This document shows positions 10,263 to 18,935 of a stretch of DNA of 48,083 nucleotides, in pieces; position 1 is the first letter of the stretch, and every line of letters starts with the position of its first letter. The position numbers and the translations under genes are program-made. The stretch comes from Bacillota bacterium. Lineage in GTDB: Bacteria; Bacillota_I; Bacilli_A; Acholeplasmatales; Acholeplasmataceae. The stretch spans positions 1 to 48,083 of the forward strand of contig JAHISX010000047.1 of the NCBI GenBank assembly GCA_018817915.1, in the 5' to 3' direction. A model generated the notes under the pieces. The model was not told where the DNA came from, ran no database searches, and saw only the letters and a program-made list of their open reading frames with translations.

Positions 10263-10923
10263 CCTTCATCACTTTCCCATCCAACATATGCAACGTTCTC
10301 GTTCCATAAACAGTTGTATCTTCGTTGTGAGTGACCATTAGGATGGTCTTATGATATGTTTGATTCAATGTTTTAAACAGTTCCATAATGGCAATACCAT
10401 TTTTATAGTCTAGGCTTCCAATAGGTTCATCGGCAAAGATTATTTTTGGATCATTGATCAAACATCTAGCAATAGCAACTCTTTGTTGCATACCACCAGA
10501 TAATTGAGATGGATAATAAGCGTGATAATCTTTCATACCAACAGAGTCTAGTACAGGTAATATTTCATCTTTAGATTTGTTATTACCTAAAACAGATGAT
10601 AGTAGTATATTTTCATAAACTGTTAGATTTGGAATTAAGTTATAGAACTGAAAAACAAATCCTATATCCTGGGATCTTGTTTTTGCCTTTTCAGCATCAG
10701 TATAGGTATTTAATTCTTTTCCGAATAAAGAAATAGAACCAGCAGTATAGGGCTCAAGACCCCCTAAGACATAAAGAAGCGTTGTTTTACCAGAACCAGA
10801 TGGTCCACAAATAGAAACGAACTCACCATCTTCAACAGAAAAATCAATGCCTTTGAGCACTTCGTACACAACTTTTCCAGTTTGATAATTTTTCTTTAGT
10901 CCGGATACATTAATCTGATTCAT
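10243..10923 (-). CDS. ABC transporter ATP-binding protein (LolD/MacB type)
   Basis: The 226-aa stand-alone ATPase shows Walker A GPSGSGKT (40-47), a Q-loop in FVFQFYNLIP, the signature LSGGMQQR (141-148), Walker B IIFADE (161-166) and a switch histidine in MVTHNED. The length and the FQFYNLIP motif are typical of the LolD/FtsE-like branch that pairs with FtsX permeases. It is first of a two-gene unit with the permease at 7743-10262, overlapping by 20 nt. The ATG has GAGGT about 9 bp upstream. It is cytoplasmic and bound to the permease. Confidence 0.93.
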   Translation of the reverse strand: MNQINVSGLKKNYQTGKVVYEVLKGIDFSVEDGEFVSICGPSGSGKTTLLYVLGGLEPYTAGSISLFGKELNTYTDAEKAKTRSQDIGFVFQFYNLIPNLTVYENILLSSVLGNNKSKDEILPVLDSVGMKDYHAYYPSQLSGGMQQRVAIARCLINDPKIIFADEPIGSLDYKNGIAIMELFKTLNQTYHKTILMVTHNEDTTVYGTRTLHMLDGKVMKDEKNNQ

Positions 10924-10975
10924 TTGATTGACCTCATATTCTTCATTGTATCATATATTGATTTATCAAATGATA

Positions 10976-11001
10976 TAAAAAAGCAACCGCTTAGCAGTTG
11001 C
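10976..11001 (-). terminator. Terminator of lysS
   Basis: GCAACCGC and GCAGTTGC (10983-11001) form a hairpin with one mismatch and a TTA loop. On the minus strand it is followed by a run of six Ts. It lies just after the lysS stop codon. Confidence 0.8.
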
Positions 11002-11008
11002 CTTATCT

Positions 11009-12493
11009 TTATCTATGCTTTAAATGTGGGAATAGAATGACATCTCTGATATTTGGTGTATTTGTAAGAAGCATAACAAAGCGGTCAATACCTATACCCA
11101 ATCCACCGGTTGGTGGCATGCCATATTCTAATGATTCAACGAAATCAATATCCATTTCAGTTGCTTCATCATTGCCTAAAGCTTTTTCTTTTAATTGATT
11201 TTCAAATCTTTCTCTTTGATCAATTGGATCATTTAATTCACTGAATGCATTTGCGTATTCACTAGACATAATAAATAATTCAAAACGATCCGTGTATCTA
11301 GGGTCATCAGCATTTTTCTTAGCTAGAGGACTAATTTCAATTGGATGCCCATAAACCATTGTTGGTTGAATGATTGTAGCTTCAACATATTTTTCAAAGA
11401 AAGCTTCAACTATGTGGCCAATACTAAAATGTTTTTCAACAGGAATTTCGTGTTGTTTTGCTAGTTTAATGGCTTCATCAAGGGTATATTCTTTCCAGAA
11501 GTCAACACCAGATAATTCTTTAATTGCATCAACCATGTGCCATCTTTTCCATGGACGTTCCATATGAATTATTGTTTCATTGAATGTAATTTCGTATGTT
11601 CCTAAGGTTTCAAATGTAACAGTTGATAAACAATCTTCGACTAAATCCATCATATCAGTCATATCAGCATAAGCTAGGTAAGCTTCAATGGTAGTGAATT
11701 CTGGATTGTGTTTAGCATCCATACCTTCATTTCTAAATAGTCTACCAATCTCATAGACAGCTTCCATACCACCAACGATTAGACGCTTAAGTGGCAGTTC
11801 AGTTGCAATACGTAAATAGAAGTCCATATCAAGTGTATTATGGTGAGTAACAAATGGACGTGCATTTGCTCCACCTAAAATACCATGTAGAACAGGGGTC
11901 TCAACTTCAACAAATCCTTTGTTATCAAAGAACTTTTGAATTTCACGAATAATTTTAGGTCTCATGAAAGCGACGCGTCTTGCATCATCGTTAACAATTA
12001 AGTCGACGTAACGACGACGTCTAGCTTCTTCCTTATCTTGTAATCCATGAAATTTATCAGGTAATGGTCTTAGTGCTTTAGTTAAATGGGTATATTCTGA
12101 AGCTTTGATTGTGAGTTCATTGGTCTTCGTTCTAAAAACAATACCCTTAATACCGACGATATCACCTAAGTCAGCTTGCTTAAAAATTTCATAAGCAGCT
12201 TCACCGATATGATCTTGTCTTACATAAACTTGAATTTGACCATCTCGATCTTGAAGGTTCATGAATCCAGCCTTGCCTTGACCACGTTTTAACATGATGC
12301 GTCCAGCAATAGTGACTTCAATTTGTTTTTGTTCTAATGTATCATGGTCATCATTTTGATATAAATCAAAAATTTGCTTGTTATTATGTGTTCTAACAAA
12401 CTTTTGACCAAAGGGTTCAACCCCCATATTTTTAAGTTCTTGCGCCTTTTCACGACGCACGATTTGTTGTTCTTTAAGATCTTCTGGAAACAT
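11009..12493 (-). CDS. lysS: Lysyl-tRNA synthetase, class II
   Basis: The 494-aa enzyme charges tRNA-Lys with lysine in the cytoplasm. An N-terminal OB-fold domain (about 55-150, with [15 protein letters not shown]) precedes the class II catalytic core. Motif 2 is visible as [15 protein letters not shown] and motif 3 as [13 protein letters not shown] near the C-terminus. The length matches bacterial LysS (about 490-510 aa). The start is placed at 12493 (MFPEDLKEQ) because AGGAGG lies 7 bp upstream; a longer frame reaches 12514 without a site. A promoter overlapping the end of rqcP suggests that lysS can be transcribed separately from the ftsH run. Confidence 0.97.
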   Translation of the reverse strand: MFPEDLKEQQIVRREKAQELKNMGVEPFGQKFVRTHNNKQIFDLYQNDDHDTLEQKQIEVTIAGRIMLKRGQGKAGFMNLQDRDGQIQVYVRQDHIGEAAYEIFKQADLGDIVGIKGIVFRTKTNELTIKASEYTHLTKALRPLPDKFHGLQDKEEARRRRYVDLIVNDDARRVAFMRPKIIREIQKFFDNKGFVEVETPVLHGILGGANARPFVTHHNTLDMDFYLRIATELPLKRLIVGGMEAVYEIGRLFRNEGMDAKHNPEFTTIEAYLAYADMTDMMDLVEDCLSTVTFETLGTYEITFNETIIHMERPWKRWHMVDAIKELSGVDFWKEYTLDEAIKLAKQHEIPVEKHFSIGHIVEAFFEKYVEATIIQPTMVYGHPIEISPLAKKNADDPRYTDRFELFIMSSEYANAFSELNDPIDQRERFENQLKEKALGNDEATEMDIDFVESLEYGMPPTGGLGIGIDRFVMLLTNTPNIRDVILFPHLKHR

Positions 12494-12517
12494 AATAAAT
12501 CCTCCTAATTCCAAGAT

Positions 12518-12545
12518 ATTATATCATAGAAAAAGCCATAATCAA
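12518..12545 (-). promoter_or_regulatory. Promoter of lysS
   Basis: Read on the minus strand: TTGATT (12545-12540), a 16-bp spacer and TATAAT (12523-12518), just upstream of the lysS ribosome site. The spacer coincides with the arm of the rqcP terminator hairpin. Confidence 0.5.
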
Positions 12546-12554
12546 AGTTATGGC
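12527..12554 (-). terminator. Terminator overlapping the rqcP stop codon
   Basis: GCCATAA (12535-12541) pairs with TTATGGC (12548-12554). On the minus strand the hairpin is followed by a run of five Ts. The rqcP stop codon lies in the hairpin arm at 12548-12550. Confidence 0.6.
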
Positions 12555-12793
12555 CGTTTTTCTTCTTGTAAAAGTTCATACATGAGTAACTCTTTTTTAG
12601 GTTCCAAAGATGTAACTTTAACTTTAATGATTTTTGAGCCTAAATAAAGTGTTAAGATGTCATTTTCCTTGATGGCAGTAGAAGGCTTGGCAAGTTTGCC
12701 ATTGACTTCAACTTTTTCCTTTTCAGCTGCTTGCTTTGCTACAGTTCTTCGCTTAATGATGCGAGAAACTTTTAAATACTTATCAAGCCGCAT
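12548..12793 (-). CDS. rqcP: S4-domain RNA-binding protein, RqcP/YabO-like
   Basis: The product is a small basic S4 RNA-binding protein of 81 aa. It begins [16 protein letters not shown], followed by AEKEKVEVNGKLAKPSTAIKENDIL, the classic S4 fold signature. In Bacillus the homologue RqcP binds the 50S-peptidyl-tRNA complex and helps add alanine tails in ribosome-associated quality control; it also lies near the divIC-tilS-hpt-ftsH region. The start at 12793 is chosen for the conserved MRLDKYL beginning. It overlaps the ftsH end by 11 nt and has no clear ribosome site, so translation is probably coupled to ftsH. Alternatively it could be called an Hsp15-like S4 protein. Confidence 0.85.
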   Translation of the reverse strand: MRLDKYLKVSRIIKRRTVAKQAAEKEKVEVNGKLAKPSTAIKENDILTLYLGSKIIKVKVTSLEPKKELLMYELLQEEKRP

Positions 12794-14705
12794 TAGGTGT
12801 TGATTCCTGCTTTTCATTCCACCAAGATAATGCGCCTGTTGCTGTGATTTCATCAATATCAGCCTTTGTCAATGTTTCAACTTCAACTAAATAATGAGCG
12901 ATTAAGTCAAGCAAATTACGGTTATCTTCAATAATCTTCTTAGCAGTTTCAAAGCATTGTGTAATGATATGTCTAACTTCAGTATCAATTTCATGTGCAA
13001 CTTGGTCAGAGAAGTTCTTTTCTTTGAAATAATCTCTACCTAAGAAGACATTACCACCTGAACTTTCATATTGGATAGGACCTAAGTCACTCATTCCATA
13101 TTCAGTAACCATGGATCTTGCAATCTTAGTTGCATTTTGGAAGTCATTATAAGCACCTGTTGTGACTGTATCAAATACGATTTCTTCAGCAACTCTACCA
13201 CCAAGGAAAGAAATGATATGAGCTGTTAAGGATTTCTTAGTTTGTAAGAATTTTTCTTCAGCAGGAATCATCAGGTTATAACCACCTGCGACACCTCTTG
13301 GAATAATTGTTACTTTTTGAACGACGTTTGCATCTTCTAATTTAATACCAATGACAGCATGTCCTGCTTCATGATAAGCAACAACTTTCTTTTCTTCAAC
13401 AGAATATTTTCTACTCTTTTTAGCTGGCCCCATCATCACGCGGTCAATAGCTTCATCCATATCAATTGCTGATATCAATGTGCGGTTATCTCTAGCAGCA
13501 AGAAGCGCTGCTTCATTTAATAAGTTTTCAATATCTGCACCAGTAAAACCTGGAATGCGTTTTGCAAAATCATTGAGCATGATTTTTGGATCAAGCTTCT
13601 TATTTCTTGCATGGACTTTAAGAATTGCTTCACGTCCGCGTACATCTGGTAAGTTAATCGTAATTTGTCTATCAAAACGTCCTGGTCTTAATAATGCTGG
13701 ATCTAAGACGTCTGGTCTATTGGTTGCTGCCATGATGATGATTCCCATATTGGTAGTAAAACCATCCATTTCGACAAGTAATTGATTCAGTGTTTGTTCT
13801 CTTTCATCATGTCCACCACCTAAGCCTGCGCCACGTTGACGTCCAACTGCATCGATTTCATCGATAAAGATGATACAAGGTGAATTTTCTTTAGCAACTT
13901 TAAATAAGTCACGTACACGAGAAGCACCAACACCAACGAACATTTCAACAAAGTCAGAACCCGAAATTGAGAAGAATGGGACGTTCGCTTCACCGGATAC
14001 AGCTCTTGCGAGTAAGGTCTTACCAGTACCAGGAGAACCTACGAGAAGAACCCCTTTTGGAATTCTAGCTCCCATATCAATATATTTCTTTGGAGCTTTT
14101 AAGAAGTCAATTAACTCTTCCATCTCTTGTTTTTCTTCTTCACAACCTGCAATGTCTTTAAATGTTACTGATTTTTCACGATTTAATTTTGCTCTATTCT
14201 TCGCAAAATCAAATGCTTTACTATTTTGATTGTTTGCATTTCTAAATATGATAAACAATATCACAAGAACTAGTACAATAGGAACTAAGTTGAAGACAAC
14301 AGACCAGAAAGTTATGCCTGATTTGGCAACAACAACGGTCGTACCTCCATATGCTTCGACGGTATCCATGATATCTTGTGCTTGATCGATACGCATGACT
14401 CTTTCAAAACTTACGATATTATCATAAAATTGCTTGTGTTGTTCATAAATTTGACCACTGACTTGAACAAGGTCAAAATTATCGCCCCCAATAAGCGAAT
14501 ATTCAATGGATTCGATATGTCCTAAATCTGCAGCGTTTTGAATTTCACTGACTGTGAGTTCTTGAACTTGTCCTTCTAGAGCATCACGTAGAAATAAAAA
14601 TACGCCAATAACAACGACTAAAGTAAAAAGCATGATTAAATAATCAGGTTTTTTCTTGTAATCAACTTTCTTTTTTGAATCTGGTCTTCTTGGGCTTTGA
14701 TTCAT
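12783..14705 (-). CDS. ftsH: ATP-dependent zinc metalloprotease FtsH
   Basis: The 640-aa membrane-anchored AAA+ protease degrades misassembled membrane proteins and short-lived regulators. Two membrane helices (about 22-40 and 132-155) flank an extracytoplasmic domain. Walker A GSPGTGKT is at 223-230, Walker B IIFIDE near 278-283, the SRH region at about 325-345, and the zinc-binding HEAGH at 445-449. The length is normal for FtsH. The ATG at 14705 has a strong GGGGGTG site upstream. It follows hpt closely (12 nt), in the widely conserved order tilS-hpt-ftsH. Confidence 0.98.
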   Translation of the reverse strand: MNQSPRRPDSKKKVDYKKKPDYLIMLFTLVVVIGVFLFLRDALEGQVQELTVSEIQNAADLGHIESIEYSLIGGDNFDLVQVSGQIYEQHKQFYDNIVSFERVMRIDQAQDIMDTVEAYGGTTVVVAKSGITFWSVVFNLVPIVLVLVILFIIFRNANNQNSKAFDFAKNRAKLNREKSVTFKDIAGCEEEKQEMEELIDFLKAPKKYIDMGARIPKGVLLVGSPGTGKTLLARAVSGEANVPFFSISGSDFVEMFVGVGASRVRDLFKVAKENSPCIIFIDEIDAVGRQRGAGLGGGHDEREQTLNQLLVEMDGFTTNMGIIIMAATNRPDVLDPALLRPGRFDRQITINLPDVRGREAILKVHARNKKLDPKIMLNDFAKRIPGFTGADIENLLNEAALLAARDNRTLISAIDMDEAIDRVMMGPAKKSRKYSVEEKKVVAYHEAGHAVIGIKLEDANVVQKVTIIPRGVAGGYNLMIPAEEKFLQTKKSLTAHIISFLGGRVAEEIVFDTVTTGAYNDFQNATKIARSMVTEYGMSDLGPIQYESSGGNVFLGRDYFKEKNFSDQVAHEIDTEVRHIITQCFETAKKIIEDNRNLLDLIAHYLVEVETLTKADIDEITATGALSWWNEKQESTPNAA

Positions 14706-14717
14706 AAAGACACCCCC

Positions 14718-15260
14718 TTATTCGTGATTGTATACTTCAGGTTTTAGTACCCCAACATAGGGTAAGTTTCTATAATACTCATCATAGTCTAAACCATAAC
14801 CTACGACGAATGCTTTTGGAATAACTTTGCCAACATATTCTGGCTGATAAGGTCTCAATCTACCTTCAGGTTTATCAAGGAGTGTTACCATTTTAACTGA
14901 GTTTGCTCCGCGATGCTTAAATAATTCAACAATTGTTACAATTGTATTTGCTGTATCAACGATATCTTCAATGATGAGTACATCTCTACCTTTAATTGAA
15001 ATATCTAAATCCATTTTAATCTTAACGTCACCAGACGATGCAATACCACCATGGTAGCTACTGACTGACATATAAGCCATATCAAATTTTAGATCAATTT
15101 TTCTTGAAAGATCTGACATAAAAGGCATACACCCTTTAAGTAGTCCGATGAGAATAGGGTTTTTATCCTTGTAATCTTTTGTGAGCTGTGAACCTAATCT
15201 TATGCAAATATCTGCGATTTCTTTTTCTGTTACGAGTATTTCAGAAATATCATTATGCAT
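14718..15260 (-). CDS. hpt: Hypoxanthine(-guanine) phosphoribosyltransferase
   Basis: The 180-aa purine salvage enzyme converts hypoxanthine or guanine with PRPP to IMP or GMP. The PRPP-binding motif is VLIIEDIVDTANT (about 94-106); most relatives have DTGxT there, so the Gly is replaced by Ala in this copy. The flexible active-site loop is seen as SSYHGGIASSGDVKI. The length is typical. Its start overlaps the tilS end by 8 nt, giving the conserved tilS-hpt-ftsH order. Confidence 0.94.
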   Translation of the reverse strand: MHNDISEILVTEKEIADICIRLGSQLTKDYKDKNPILIGLLKGCMPFMSDLSRKIDLKFDMAYMSVSSYHGGIASSGDVKIKMDLDISIKGRDVLIIEDIVDTANTIVTIVELFKHRGANSVKMVTLLDKPEGRLRPYQPEYVGKVIPKAFVVGYGLDYDEYYRNLPYVGVLKPEVYNHE

Positions 15261-16545
15261 GTTTTTTAACCTCTTTCAGTTGAAAGTATAAGGAATTTGT
15301 ATCACCTAAGGTCTGATTTCTATAGTATTTTTCAACCCATAATATTTGATCATTGTTGTCTGATAATACCCATAGATTTTTTCTTTCTTCATAAGGAATT
15401 TTGAGATCAATCAACAATTTTTTCAATTTTTTATGACCATAGTCAAAGGCTAACAAATCGCCATCTTCTCTATGTCTAATCCATAGAGGAAATGCTAATT
15501 TATTATAACATAATTTAGTAAAATCTTCAGTAATAGCTTCTGATTTCAATAAAAATGTGAAAATAGCCATATTTAATAGGTTATTATCACCCTCTTTAAC
15601 CTTAAATTTTACAGGTTTTATAGGTGACATTTTCTTAATATAAGCAACATCATATGCCTTTATGAAGGCATATTCTTTGTTGAGCTTGTATACCTGATTT
15701 GGTCTATTGGAAGAAAGCATCTTTTTAATCTTGTGAATGACATCATTGGATAAAGGTAGATTATGATGCTCCACGAGATAAGCAACCATGTCATCTTTGA
15801 TGGCATCATCATAAGTTTTATATTGATCAATTGTGATAATCATGTCATCTTTAATTAGTGATTTAGTGGTCTTTCTAATAAATTCAAAGGCATTTGTTAT
15901 CTGATTATGATAAAGTTTTATTTGTTCGAGTAATTGATCGTTTTCTTGCTTCATAATTGGGACAATTGCATGACGATATCTGTTCCGCAAATAAAAATTC
16001 TCTTCATTTGACTCATCGGATAAAAATGGAACTTTATGGATACTAGCATATTCTTCAATCGTTTGTTTTGATGTGTAGAGTAATGGTTTAACATATGTAA
16101 ACTGATGATCTGAATGAATGATTTGCATACCTGCATACCCAAGTAAGTTGCTGCCTCTTGTTAGTTTAATGAGCACATTTTCAAATAAGTCATCTAAGTG
16201 ATGTGCGGTTAAGATATAAGGTGTTTTATAGAGTGTTGCCACTTCATTCAAGTAGAAAAAGCGCATCTGATGTGCTTGGTGATGGAAGTTTCCATTCTTA
16301 ACGGATATCGTATAATAATGAAATGGGATTTTGTTTTTTTGACAAAAAGTTTCAACTAAATCCTTTTCTATGACAGAAGCATCACGTTTAAGATGATTAA
16401 AATGTACGACGACTATATTATAGGTGCTTTGTAGAAGTAAAGAAAGCATCACCATAGAGTCGACGCCTCCACTCACTGATAAAATCAGTGTAGACTTTGA
16501 AGGTATCTTTAATTCATTTTTTAGTAATGGAATGATTTTATTCAT
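15253..16545 (-). CDS. tilS: tRNA(Ile)-lysidine synthase
   Basis: The 430-aa N-type ATP pyrophosphatase places lysidine on C34 of the CAU tRNA-Ile so that it reads AUA codons. The PP-loop SGGVDS is at residues 25-30, with HHLDDLFENVLIKLTRGSNLLG near 115-136, which is diagnostic for TilS. The C-terminal half carries the weaker substrate-binding domains. The length is normal. AGAGGTAAG precedes the ATG. It is the first gene of the minus-strand run and is divergent from maf. The gene is expected to be essential in an A+T-rich genome that uses AUA often. Confidence 0.95.
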   Translation of the reverse strand: MNKIIPLLKNELKIPSKSTLILSVSGGVDSMVMLSLLLQSTYNIVVVHFNHLKRDASVIEKDLVETFCQKNKIPFHYYTISVKNGNFHHQAHQMRFFYLNEVATLYKTPYILTAHHLDDLFENVLIKLTRGSNLLGYAGMQIIHSDHQFTYVKPLLYTSKQTIEEYASIHKVPFLSDESNEENFYLRNRYRHAIVPIMKQENDQLLEQIKLYHNQITNAFEFIRKTTKSLIKDDMIITIDQYKTYDDAIKDDMVAYLVEHHNLPLSNDVIHKIKKMLSSNRPNQVYKLNKEYAFIKAYDVAYIKKMSPIKPVKFKVKEGDNNLLNMAIFTFLLKSEAITEDFTKLCYNKLAFPLWIRHREDGDLLAFDYGHKKLKKLLIDLKIPYEERKNLWVLSDNNDQILWVEKYYRNQTLGDTNSLYFQLKEVKKHA

Positions 16546-16595
16546 TTGCTTACCTCTTCTCTACTTACCATTATAACATGCGCACGGTAAAATAA

Positions 16596-16626
16596 TTGAT
16601 AAATAACGATTAAGATGTGTTATAAT
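16596..16626 (+). promoter_or_regulatory. Possible promoter of maf
   Basis: TTGATA (16596-16601) and TATAAT (16621-16626) are separated by 19 bp, a little long. They lie 25 bp upstream of the maf ATG in the divergent tilS-maf spacer. Confidence 0.35.
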
Positions 16627-16651
16627 GTTTTACGATAAAGGGGGTTGAAAC

Positions 16652-17200
16652 ATGCTAATTCTAGCAAGCAGTTCACCCAGAAGAGAAAAGTTACTTAAAG
16701 ATGCAGGACTTGATTTTGTGATTGAACCAAGCCATCTTGAAGAGGTTGTAGATACCAAATTAAAACCTCAAGAAATGGCAATAGAACTTGCCAAAATGAA
16801 AGCAATTCATGTCGCTGCTTCACATCCTAATGATGTTGTGATTGGTGCTGATACAATTGTTGTTTTTGAGGATGAAGTTCTTGGTAAACCAAAAGATAAT
16901 GATGATGCATATCGAATGCTTAAACTCCTATCCGGAGATAGACATGTGGTTTACACCGCCGTTGCCTTAGTTAGAGGAGAGAAGATTAAGACCTTAATTT
17001 CAGCTACTGAAGTTTCAATGAAATCCATCAGTGATTTAGAGATATGGGACTATATTAAAACTGGAGAACCTATGGATAAAGCAGGAGCTTATGCAATTCA
17101 AGGTGATGGTGGAAAAATTGTGGATCATTATAAAGGCGATTTCTTCACAATCGTAGGTTTACCACTTAAAGATTTACTAGAAGCACTAAAAGATTTTTAA
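16652..17200 (+). CDS. maf: Maf-like nucleoside triphosphate pyrophosphatase
   Basis: The 182-aa Maf/HAM1-type pyrophosphatase hydrolyses dTTP, UTP or modified nucleotides to monophosphates. The N-terminal signature ILASSSPRR is at residues 3-11, followed by GADTIV (about 70-75) and LGKPKD, in the YhdE-like arrangement. Its length fits the family (about 180-200 aa). A GGGGG ribosome site lies 8 bp upstream of the ATG. It stands alone between the divergent tilS operon and its own terminator. Confidence 0.94.
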   Translation: MLILASSSPRREKLLKDAGLDFVIEPSHLEEVVDTKLKPQEMAIELAKMKAIHVAASHPNDVVIGADTIVVFEDEVLGKPKDNDDAYRMLKLLSGDRHVVYTAVALVRGEKIKTLISATEVSMKSISDLEIWDYIKTGEPMDKAGAYAIQGDGGKIVDHYKGDFFTIVGLPLKDLLEALKDF

Positions 17201-17203
17201 TCG

Positions 17204-17236
17204 AGGTTGTTCCTATTATGGAATAACCTTTTTTTA
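17204..17236 (+). terminator. Terminator of maf
   Basis: AGGTTGTTCC (17204-17213) pairs with GGAATAACCT (17220-17229), one G-T pair, and is followed by a run of seven Ts immediately after the stop codon. Confidence 0.9.
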
Positions 17237-17321
17237 TATTAAATATGTCTGATGGCCATAAAAAATAAGGTGTTTTGTTATATAATAAGAGTAATTATTC
17301 GATTATAGGAGACTTACTGAT

Positions 17322-18935
17322 ATGGAAAACACTAAACTTTGGCAGAAGGGTATAGTTTATCAAATATATCCTAGAAGTTTCATGGATAGCAATAATGATG
17401 GTATTGGAGATATTCAAGGTATTATTTCAAAACTTGACTATTTGAAAGAATTGGGTGTAGATGTAATTTGGTTATCACCAGTTTATAAATCACCTAATGA
17501 TGATAACGGCTATGATATTAGTGATTACTTGGATATTAATCCTGAATATGGAACGATGAAGGATATGGATGAACTTATTGAAAAAGCAGCTCAAAAAGGG
17601 TTGCATATTTTAATGGATTTAGTCATCAATCATACATCAGATGAACATCCATGGTTTATTCAAAGTCAGGATTCTAAAAGTGAATATAGAGATTACTACA
17701 TATGGAAAAAAGAACCAAACAATTGGACTGGCTTTTTTAGTGGTACAACTTGGGAGAAAATAGGTGACGAATATTACTTACACCTATTTAGTAAGAAGCA
17801 ACCTGATCTTAATTGGAACAATCCTAAAATCATGGATGAAGTTCAAAATATCATGAATTTTTGGTTGAAGAAAGGCATCTATGGATTTAGATGTGATGTC
17901 ATCAATATCATTTATAAAACATCATTAGAAGATGGTAAAAAAAGCTTGGTCCTAACAGGTAGCGAACACTATCACTCGCAAGAAGGATGCCATAAGATTC
18001 TCAAGACTTTAAGATCTGAAGTCATGGATCATTATGATGCATTTACTGTTGGAGAAACAGTGTTAGTTACAACAAAACAAGCCAATGATTTAATTCTTCC
18101 AGAGCGTAAAGAATTAAATATGGTTTTTGCTTTTGAACATATGGAAACTGATCAAATTAATAATAAATGGTTCAAGACAAAATTCAACCCTAATAAATTT
18201 ATGAAGGTTATTTCTAAGTGGCAACAAGAAGCATATTGGAATGCGAATTATTTAGGGAATCACGATCAACCCAGATCAGTGTCTAGATATGGTGATGACC
18301 AAAAGTATCATAGCGAAAGTGCTAAGATGCTTGCGACATTAAATCTTACTTTAAAAGGAACACCTTATATTTTTGAAGGTGATGAAATAGGAATGACCAA
18401 TGGTGACTTTGTTTCACTAGATGAATATAAAGATATTGAAACACACCGTATCAACGCACTGTTAAAAAAGATGTTATTCCCTCAATTTATCAGAACCAAA
18501 ATGATTAAGAAAACAAGTAGAGATAATGCAAGAACTCCAATGCAATGGACAAAAGATGGTGGGTTTACTCAAGGGACTCCATGGTTAAAAGTTAATGCTA
18601 ATACTTCAACAATTAATGTTGAAGATAATTTGAAAGATTCAAATTCCATTTATAGTTATTACAAGAAACTCATTCAAATAAGAAAAAAGAGTAAGACACT
18701 TATAAATGGCTCATTTAAGCCATTATACATGAATAAAAACATATTTATATTTAGCAGAACTCTTGATAATGAGATTGTAACAACCGTATTAAATATGTCT
18801 AAAAAGAATAAAAAATTTCCAATGATGTTCACCGGTGACATTCTCCTGTCAAATTATAATAGAAAAGATTTAAGTGATATAATACTGAAGCCATATGAAT
18901 CTATTTTGATTAAAAAGAAGGTGCAAAATGATTAA
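17322..18935 (+). CDS. GH13 alpha-glucosidase (oligo-1,6-glucosidase/MalL-like)
   Basis: The 537-aa enzyme of the alpha-amylase family probably releases glucose from isomaltose-type or short alpha-glucosides in the cytoplasm. The start WQKGIVYQIYPRSFMDSNNDG is typical of MalL and trehalose-6-phosphate hydrolase. Catalytic residues are the nucleophile D192 in GFRCDV, the acid/base E245 in VGET, and D315 in GNHDQPR. There is no signal peptide. The ribosome site TAGGAG precedes the ATG. It is the first gene of a five-gene operon and overlaps the GH36 gene by 8 nt. Exact specificity (1,6-glucosidase, maltase, sucrase or dextran glucosidase) cannot be read by eye. Confidence 0.93.
   Translation: MENTKLWQKGIVYQIYPRSFMDSNNDGIGDIQGIISKLDYLKELGVDVIWLSPVYKSPNDDNGYDISDYLDINPEYGTMKDMDELIEKAAQKGLHILMDLVINHTSDEHPWFIQSQDSKSEYRDYYIWKKEPNNWTGFFSGTTWEKIGDEYYLHLFSKKQPDLNWNNPKIMDEVQNIMNFWLKKGIYGFRCDVINIIYKTSLEDGKKSLVLTGSEHYHSQEGCHKILKTLRSEVMDHYDAFTVGETVLVTTKQANDLILPERKELNMVFAFEHMETDQINNKWFKTKFNPNKFMKVISKWQQEAYWNANYLGNHDQPRSVSRYGDDQKYHSESAKMLATLNLTLKGTPYIFEGDEIGMTNGDFVSLDEYKDIETHRINALLKKMLFPQFIRTKMIKKTSRDNARTPMQWTKDGGFTQGTPWLKVNANTSTINVEDNLKDSNSIYSYYKKLIQIRKKSKTLINGSFKPLYMNKNIFIFSRTLDNEIVTTVLNMSKKNKKFPMMFTGDILLSNYNRKDLSDIILKPYESILIKKKVQND

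Noticed and set aside
12494-12547. T-box or lysine riboswitch before lysS
   Set aside because: The untranslated leader is only a few tens of bases, too short for either element, and no T-box sequence is visible.
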